This document shows, in pieces, positions 58,036 through 64,000 of a stretch of DNA of 64,000 bases (its first letter is position 1; every line of letters starts with the position of its first letter). Both the position numbers and the translations under genes were made by a program. The stretch is from NCBI GenBank assembly GCA_013350335.1, contig CM023536.1, positions 46,446,314 through 46,510,313 of the forward strand, read 5' to 3'. The notes beneath the pieces are model-generated. The model was given only the letters and a program-made list of their open reading frames with translations, was not told where the DNA came from and made no database searches. This stretch comes from Chimonanthus salicifolius (Eukaryota; Streptophyta; Magnoliopsida; Laurales; Calycanthaceae).

Positions 58036-58914
58036 TGGGACTTTTTTGGGGCGGAAGCACTGACCTCGGAAGGTCCGTTCAGGCTTCGGAACGTCTGAAG
58101 CCTTGAAGGCTCCGAACTAAGGGTCAGAAGATGTTGACTTCGGAAGGTTTCGAGGTCAGCTCGGAAGGCCCCAGACTCGATCTGGTCTGCCCCTGACTTC
58201 GGAAAATCAGAAGCTAGGTTGGAACTTCTGAGCTTTCAGAAGTTCCCAGGGTATCGGTCAGACAACCAATCATCTCAGAAGTTCTGAGACTAGTCACGAA
58301 TCTTCCGAGAAACGGGGTTTCGCAAAGGATACAGGTAAACACAGGAAAACACAAGGAAAACCACATTTTTCGAAAATCAATCAATCTAATCCATCCTAAG
58401 GGTGATTTTAAGCGAGAAAACACACTTAAGTCGCTTTAAAAACACTAATTACATTTGCAATTGAAAATCAAATTCAATTTAAAGTGAAGGAAGCAAAAGA
58501 GAAGGAAAAGGAGAGAGGGGAATACCTGAATTGGGGACCTTTGGTCGGAAAACAACGAAGGAGAATTCTCCAAGGTCCACAAGTGAAATCCTCGATGAAA
58601 TCCACATGAAAAATCGATGGTCATCAGAAAATTGGGTTTCTGGGAGATGAACGACGGCAAAGAGGAAGAAAGAAGGGAGTGGTGACAGTCTCTCCTTCTC
58701 TCTCTCTCAAATGGCAAATAGGAGAAGACTCTTTTGTTGGAAAGTAGGGTTAAAACTGTATTTAGTAAGTTGGGTTCTTGGGTTAGAAAGTGGGTCTTGT
58801 CCGAAAACATCGCTTTCGGTCATAAAACGGGTCTTCGATATTTTTCTTAAGTTCTAGGATAAAAACCAAGCTTGCGTCTAAATTCTCGCTGAAAACCAAA
58901 GTCAGGAAATATTT

Positions 58915-59167
58915 TGTAACACCCCGACCCTCTAGCACAATATTATCCTCTTTGGGCCCGCAGACGGGCTCGCACAGCTTTGCTTCTGACGAGCAGACCC
59001 CAGGAATGCTCCCAAAAGGCCTTGTACTGGGAGGAAGCCCACACACATATATACCAGAGGAGCTCCAAGGCTCCAGGCGATATGGGACTCGCGCATTCTG
59101 GCGAATTTTTCTCATGGGACGCTATCTGCCCTTTAGGCTAGGACCCCCTCTGGGGTGGGGTATCACA
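58915..59167 (+). mobile_element. 253-bp solo LTR of a small element, with target duplication
   Basis: Runs TGTAACACCCCGACCC to GGGGTATCACA and is flanked by TATTT on both sides (58910-58914 and 59168-59172). The ttgtcctctttgggc/gctcccaaaaggcc type is shared with 57727 and loosely with 24215. No coding content. Confidence 0.75.
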
Positions 59168-59512
59168 TATTTTTAATAAATCATTTTCCATTTTCAATAA
59201 ATCTAGAAATTACTCCAAAATACAAACAGACGACTTCCACAGTAAACAAGTGTAGGTCTCTATTTTTCTCATGTGTATCTAATTGAGGGGATTGTGGGTT
59301 CCATATTTGGAAATCTAACATCCAATTCTAGGTTTTCTGTGAATTTTCAAACATCTTTCTCATGAAGAATCACTACATATTCAAAATTACAAAATTGTCA
59401 CTCGAGCTCCTGAGCTCAAAACTAGGCAAACTAGGGCTTGCCAGAGAGCCCACGCACTAACTATTGCTCCTTAAAACCCTAAAATCTTTGGTCGGGTCAT
59501 TATAGTACTAGG

Positions 59513-59756
59513 TGTTGTGGGACCCGGCTTAACTCGGGACCCATCTCTGGACAATGTCCAAGTTCAATGTATTTAAATAGTCAACTTGTAATTAATGTTT
59601 TCTTTTTTTGCCAACATGATTGGCTCCCTTTTTTCTATTTAATCATGTACAAAGCTACAGGGTATAATACATTAAGAGAAGAGAAGAATTCTTCTCCTTC
59701 AATCTTTTCTCCATTAATTCTCTTCCTTTTCCTTATTTTTATTCTATTATTCAACA
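59513..59756 (+). mobile_element. copia element 2: 5' LTR (244 bp)
   Basis: Runs TGTTGTGGGACCC to TATTCAACA. A primer-binding site TGGTATCACGCC (59757-59768) follows directly. It lies three bases past the GTACT duplication of LTR D. Confidence 0.8.
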
Positions 59757-60478
59757 TGGTATCACGCCAGAAAGATTTCTGCAGTTTTTTCTTCTTGTCT
59801 GTTGTACTACTGTAGCGAATCCTCTCTACCGTCGATTTTCCAGCGAAGCATCTAACAGCGGGACCCTATCTCTTGTCGTCTTTGACAGAGCTCTCCGTTC
59901 CTCAAGATTGGATCTCTATCTTGCTGCCTTTTTTCCCTGGTTTCCACTGCCCTTTGTCCCAGCGATTCTGCCGTTTTTAGAAAACCCAGTCTCGATTTTC
60001 TGCTTCGATCTGCTGGCTCGCCGCATATTTTGGAGTCGATTTTGCCTCTCTGCCATCGCCTCTAAGTCTACTCTCCATCCCTCCGGCTTGTCCCACCTTT
60101 ACACAGTTGTGAGATCCCCTTATCTGCATTACGATTCTTGCTCCATCTACAGTAATTTTTTCTCCTTTTTCGGCCAGATCTGCTTGGTTTTTTGCAGTTT
60201 TTTGCTTGGGAACAGAAGTATTGTGTTCGCCCTAGCCTTGTGCTCTAATAGGACTGCCCTTTATCAACTACGATCATCGGTGGGACCCACTACAGAACAC
60301 TTTGTTACATCTAGGCCAGTTTTCTTCCTCTTTTCTTACTGTTTTTTCATTAGAGAAGACTCCATTGTCCTCTTTCTCTATGGATATTGCTGCTGCTTGG
60401 CTTTTTTTTCTTTGTGGGACCTATGGCTGTGTTCTCGATTTCTGCTCCGCTTGCATCTGACAGATCTACTTCCAGATC
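59757..60478 (+). other. copia element 2: primer site and long leader
   Basis: A T- and C-rich leader of about 720 bases between the primer site and the gag ATG. A 212-codon open frame (59908-60546) covers most of it but overlaps gag in another frame. It is Phe- and Cys-rich because the leader is pyrimidine-rich, and no family is recognised. Confidence 0.65.
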
Positions 60479-61472
60479 ATGACTTCCTCTTCCGATCAAA
60501 ATCAGAATGGGTCTTCTGTGAGCTCGTCCAATACTTCCCTCACTGATATGGTTGTTTATGGGCCCACACATATTGGAAAGATCACCACCGTCTTATTGAA
60601 TGAGATAAATTACTTCCAATGGTCTCATTCTGCGAAAATGTTTCTCAATGCCAAACAGTTGTCTGATTATATTGATGGCACTGCCCCTGAACCACCCAAG
60701 ACAGACTCTTCTTATCGCACATGGACAGCGAACAACTCCTTGGTGCAGTCCTTGCTCCTCCACTCCATGGAGGATTACGTCCGTGGTACTATCTATACTC
60801 TTCCCACGGCCAAAGATGTATGGGACACCATTCAAGCCTTCTATTCCGATGGTGATAATTATGCCCGCCTTTATGAATTATATCAGACTGCATCTCATCT
60901 CCGACAGGGGGAACTCTCACTGATTCAGTTGATGCGGGTTGTTGGCTCGAGTTGGATCAACTTGGGTTTGTTCAGTTTAAGTCATCTGATGATGTTGTTC
61001 TCTATCAGCAACTCATTAATCCCACACGAGCTTTTGAGTTATTGGCTGGCCTCAACCAGGACTTTGAACCTATTCGGGCTCAACTGCTGGGACAACGCCC
61101 TCTTCATTCTATAGAAGCGGTGTATTCTGCTTTACTCAACGATGATCGGCGTCGCTCAGTCATGACCCCTGTGCTTGCTGAACTCTCTGCCTTAGTGACC
61201 TCTCATCCTTCAGTGACTTCTCCCGCTCGGGGGACTTCTGGTCCTCCTGGTAAAGGAACAAGGAAGAAGGGGTCTCGGTTCTGCACTTATTGTAAAATGA
61301 CAAATCATTATGTGGATTTGTGCTATAAACTGCATGGGCGTCCCAAGCAAGCTAATATCTCTGTTGTTGCTCCTGTCCCCCCCTCATCTGATGTGGTTAG
61401 TAATGATGCTCCGGTGACTCGTCAGGACTTCAATATGCTGTTGCAACGCATGGATCGTCTTTAGCATTCCGA
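60479..61472 (+). pseudogene. copia element 2: gag with zinc knuckle
   Basis: Starts MTSSSDQNQNGSSVSSSNTS with ATG at 60479; INYFQWSHSAKMFL and AKDVWDTIQAFYSDGDNYAR are typical copia gag segments. A frameshift near 60930-60950 follows HLRQGELSL; the second frame continues DQLGFVQFKSSDDV and GLNQDFEPIRAQLLG, then the zinc knuckle CTYCKMTNHYVDLC with all four ligands. The frame closes with a TAG at 61462-61464. Confidence 0.87.
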
Positions 61473-62503
61473 GGTCTCCAATGTTGTCTCCTCCTCCTCA
61501 GGTATTGGGCCCATGGCCAATCATACAGGCTCTCATTCTTGAATCATCGATTCTGGTGCCACAGATCACATGGCTGGTATGTCCTCTATTTTCTCGTCCC
61601 TTTCTCCTGTCTCATTTGGTACTGTTCGCTTAGCTAATGGTTCTTCTACTACCATTACTGGTAAATGATCTATTCCTCTCTCTTCCACCATGCACCTTCC
61701 ATCTGTGTTACATGTTCCCCATTTATCTCGTAATTTGCTTTCTGTTAATGCCCTTACTCAACAATTCAATTGCTCAGTTACCTTTTTTCCCTCTCATTGT
61801 GTTTTTCAGGATCTGACCACCAGGCAGGTGATTGGTGGTGGGCGTGAAGTTGGGGGCTTATACCTTTTTGATCCTCCTGCTGCTACTTCTGAAGCTTGCT
61901 TGACCTCGTCCTTGTCTGATTTGTGGCTGTGGCAGTGCCGGCTTGGCCATCCTAGTGATTCTGTTTTGCGAAAGCTTGTTCCCTCTTTATCTTTTAAGCA
62001 TTTTACATGTGAATCTTGCCAATTTGGCAAACATATTAGTACTTCTTTTCCTCCCTCTATGAATAAACGAGCATCTTCCCCATTTTCTGTTGTTCATTCT
62101 GATGTTTGGCAATCTCCTTCTCTCTCTCGCACTGGTTTTCGATATTTTGTGTCATTTATTGTGATTTTTCGTGAATGACATGGAATTATCTCATGAAAAA
62201 TAATTCTGAAGTATTTGATCATTTTCGCATGTTTTATACTTGGGTTGCTACTCATTTTGATTTAAAAATTAAAACTTTGTGCAGCGATAACGAGGGGGAA
62301 TATTTATCTCATTCCTTTCTTACTTTTTTACACGAGAATGGTATTGAATCACATTTGTCATGTCCATCCACCCCCCAACAGAATGGTGTCGTGGAAAGAA
62401 AAAACAGACACCTTGAAGTAGCCCGCACCCTCATCTTTACCATGCACGTTCCACAGTCTTACTGGCCTGAGGCAATTTAACCTCTTGTTATCTTATTAAC
62501 CGC
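61473..62503 (+). pseudogene. copia element 2: protease and integrase
   Basis: IIDSGATDHMAG at about 61546-61580 is the protease active site, preceded by TGA where the family has Trp. VLHVPHLSRNLLSVNALT and the integrase zinc region CRLGHPSDSVLRKL...CESCQFGKH follow. VVHSDVWQSP has the first catalytic Asp. After a frameshift near 62175 come TLCSDNEGEYLS and CPSTPQQNGVVERKNR with the catalytic Glu. A second shift near 62480 leads into the next frame. Confidence 0.87.
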
Positions 62504-64000
62504 ATGCCATCCCGTGTATTATCTGATCAATCCCCCATTCAACTTCTCTCCCTCCATAAACAGATTCCCATTCTGCCATTACATGTTTTTGGCTGTGCAT
62601 GCTTTGTTCACCTGTTCTCTAGAGGTAAATTTTCCCCTCGTGCTGTGTGCTTCATCTTTTTAGGTTACTCACCCTTTCACAAAAGCTACAAGTGTCTTGA
62701 TCCTACCAATGGCAAAACTTATGTGTCTATGGATGTCACCTTCTTTGAGACAGTCCCATACTTTTCTACATCCTTTGGTCCAACTTTAGTCTCTGTTTTA
62801 CCTCTTCTTCCTATCGGTTCTCCTCCCTCTCGGTCTCCTCCAGCTAGCACTTCCAAGCCTACCTTGGTATATCAACGCGGGCCACCCCAACATCGGCCGC
62901 CAATACACCCCCCTATCACCTCTGCCTCTTGTCCAGATCCACCCATCTATGCTGAGTCCGACCTTCCTATCACCCTTCGGAAAGGTAAGCGTACATGTAC
63001 TCTTCATCCTCTTGCATAATTTGTTTCCTATCATGCTGTTACTCCTTCCTATTACAGTTTCCTCACAGCACTGGACAATGTCAAGATTCTTAAGAGAGTT
63101 GACACTGCACTTCGGGACCCCTCTTAGAAGGTAGCCATGGCTGAAGAATTAGAGACACTAGAATAAAATCATACTTGGGATATGGTGCCTCTTCCTCCAG
63201 GAAAGATCCCAGTTGGCTGCAAATGGGTCTTTGCCTTGAAGCATAATCCCGACGGATCCATTGCTCGCTATAAGGTTCGGTTGGTTGTCAAAGGATTCAC
63301 ACAGACTTATGGCATGGACTATCAGGAGACCTTCTCCCCTGTGGCCAAGATTACTTTTGTTCACATTTTGATCTCTCTTGCTACCACCAATGCATGGCCG
63401 CTTCATCAGTTGGATGTGAAGAATGCCTTCCTTCATGGTGATTTACATGATGAAGTTTATATGCTCCCTCCTCCGGGGTTTGTCCGACAGGGAGAGCCTC
63501 ATTCAGTATGTCGACTCAGCAAAGCACTTTATGGTCTCAAGCAATCCCCACGGGCTTGGTTTGAGAAGTTCAGCGGTGCCCTATTGTCTTATGGTTTCTC
63601 TCGCTGCCAGATGGATCACTCTGTTTTTATCTATCGCCGTCTTGCTGTAGTCATGATTTTAGTTGTTTATGTGGATGATATTGTTCTCACTGGTAATGAT
63701 GCCACCGCCATCTCTACATTCAAGAAGTATCTTCACTGTGCCTTTGCAATTAAAGATCTCGGGCCATTGCGTTACTTTCTTGGTATTGAGATTGCCCGCT
63801 CTTCTCAGGGACTTACACTATCGCAGCGCAAGTATGCTCTTGATCTCCTCCATGATGCTGGTTACTCTAGCTGCAAACCTGCTGACATCCCACTTGATAC
63901 AAACACCAAGCTATCTGCTTCTGATGGAACTCTTCTGGATTCTCCTACTTTTTATCAGAAGCTCGTTGGAAAATTGATTTACCTCACTATCACCAGGCCT
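62504..64000 (+). pseudogene. copia element 2: integrase C-terminal part and reverse transcriptase, running off the window
   Basis: First part: VFGCACFVHLFSRGKFSPRA and FLGYSPFHKSYKC (integrase C-terminus), then a proline-rich linker. After stops at 63017, about 63124 and 63164 the RT is open to the window edge: GCKWVFALKHNPDGSIARYK, LDVKNAFLHGDLHDEVYM, ALYGLKQSPRAWFEKF, the catalytic LVVYVDDIVLTGND, LGPLRYFLGIEIARS and KLIYLTITRP. The catalytic YVDD box is intact, unlike in element 1. RNase H and the 3' LTR lie outside. Confidence 0.88.

Larger units (their letters stand above)
56202..59504 (-). mobile_element. long solo LTR D with 5-bp target duplication, holding nested short LTRs
   Basis: Left end TGTAACGCCCTGTCC and right end GGTCGGGTCATTATA (the expected CA has become TA). 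Flanked by GTACT (56197-56201 and 59505-59509). Its inner order resembles LTR A2, with a ttcggaagg-type cluster at 58070-58320. It contains short elements at 57727 and 58915. No gag or pol. The body (56700-57500) carries diffuse repeats such as ccaagagactctca, with no supported gene. Confidence 0.75.

Noticed and set aside
59908..60546. 212-codon open frame before and across the gag start of copia element 2
   Set aside because: It overlaps gag in another frame, is Phe- and Cys-rich because the leader is pyrimidine-rich, and shows no recognised domain.

Overview
This is plant nuclear DNA, almost certainly from a flowering plant. Three gene loci have spliced introns with GT/AG borders and encode families in plant-specific forms: a NOD26-like aquaporin, SRG1-type 2-oxoglutarate dioxygenases and an LRR-VIII-2 type receptor kinase. 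Everything else is AT-rich DNA packed with Ty1/copia elements, long LTRs, LINEs, SINEs and MITEs. The species cannot be fixed from this window; a woody, TE-rich angiosperm is a guess. I recognised no structural RNA gene, CRISPR array or bacterial-type operon.

Layout. 1-10.9 kb: nested retrotransposons. A minus-strand copia element (2299-10449) carries a 3.23-kb solo LTR inside its reverse transcriptase (3245-6474, 5-bp target duplication). A truncated relative of that LTR abuts it in the opposite orientation (210-2297). 11-19 kb: a TRIM element, two MITEs, and a composite block of LTR, copia fragment and LTR inserted in a tandem array. 19-20.9 kb: degenerate GGGTTGACC-type arrays. 20.9-21.6 kb: the last two exons of an aquaporin, 5' part not found. 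22-28 kb: copia relic, exon-like fragment, and a 1.36-kb nested foldback element with perfect 47-bp ends.

28.2-41.4 kb: two tandem dioxygenase genes on the plus strand. Copy 1 has intact exons 1 and 2, a stop in exon 3, and no exon 4 that I can find. Copy 2 has stops in exons 1 and 2 but intact exons 3 and 4. Splice phases match, so the intact halves could in principle be joined by one long-range splice. SINEs, MITEs and a hAT-like element sit in and between them.

41.4-43.1 kb: a minisatellite and palindromic ATCGGCCGAT block, then a SINE with perfect target duplication. 44.9-54.75 kb: the transmembrane and kinase part of an LRR receptor kinase on the minus strand. Its reading frame is intact in the six visible exons, although one intron is 6.3 kb and filled with repeats. 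Its extracellular exons must lie beyond a pile of nested elements (LINE, then solo LTR, then copia) that fills 54.8-64 kb, so the gene probably continues past the right edge. The window ends inside the reverse transcriptase of the plus-strand copia element, which keeps its YVDD motif.
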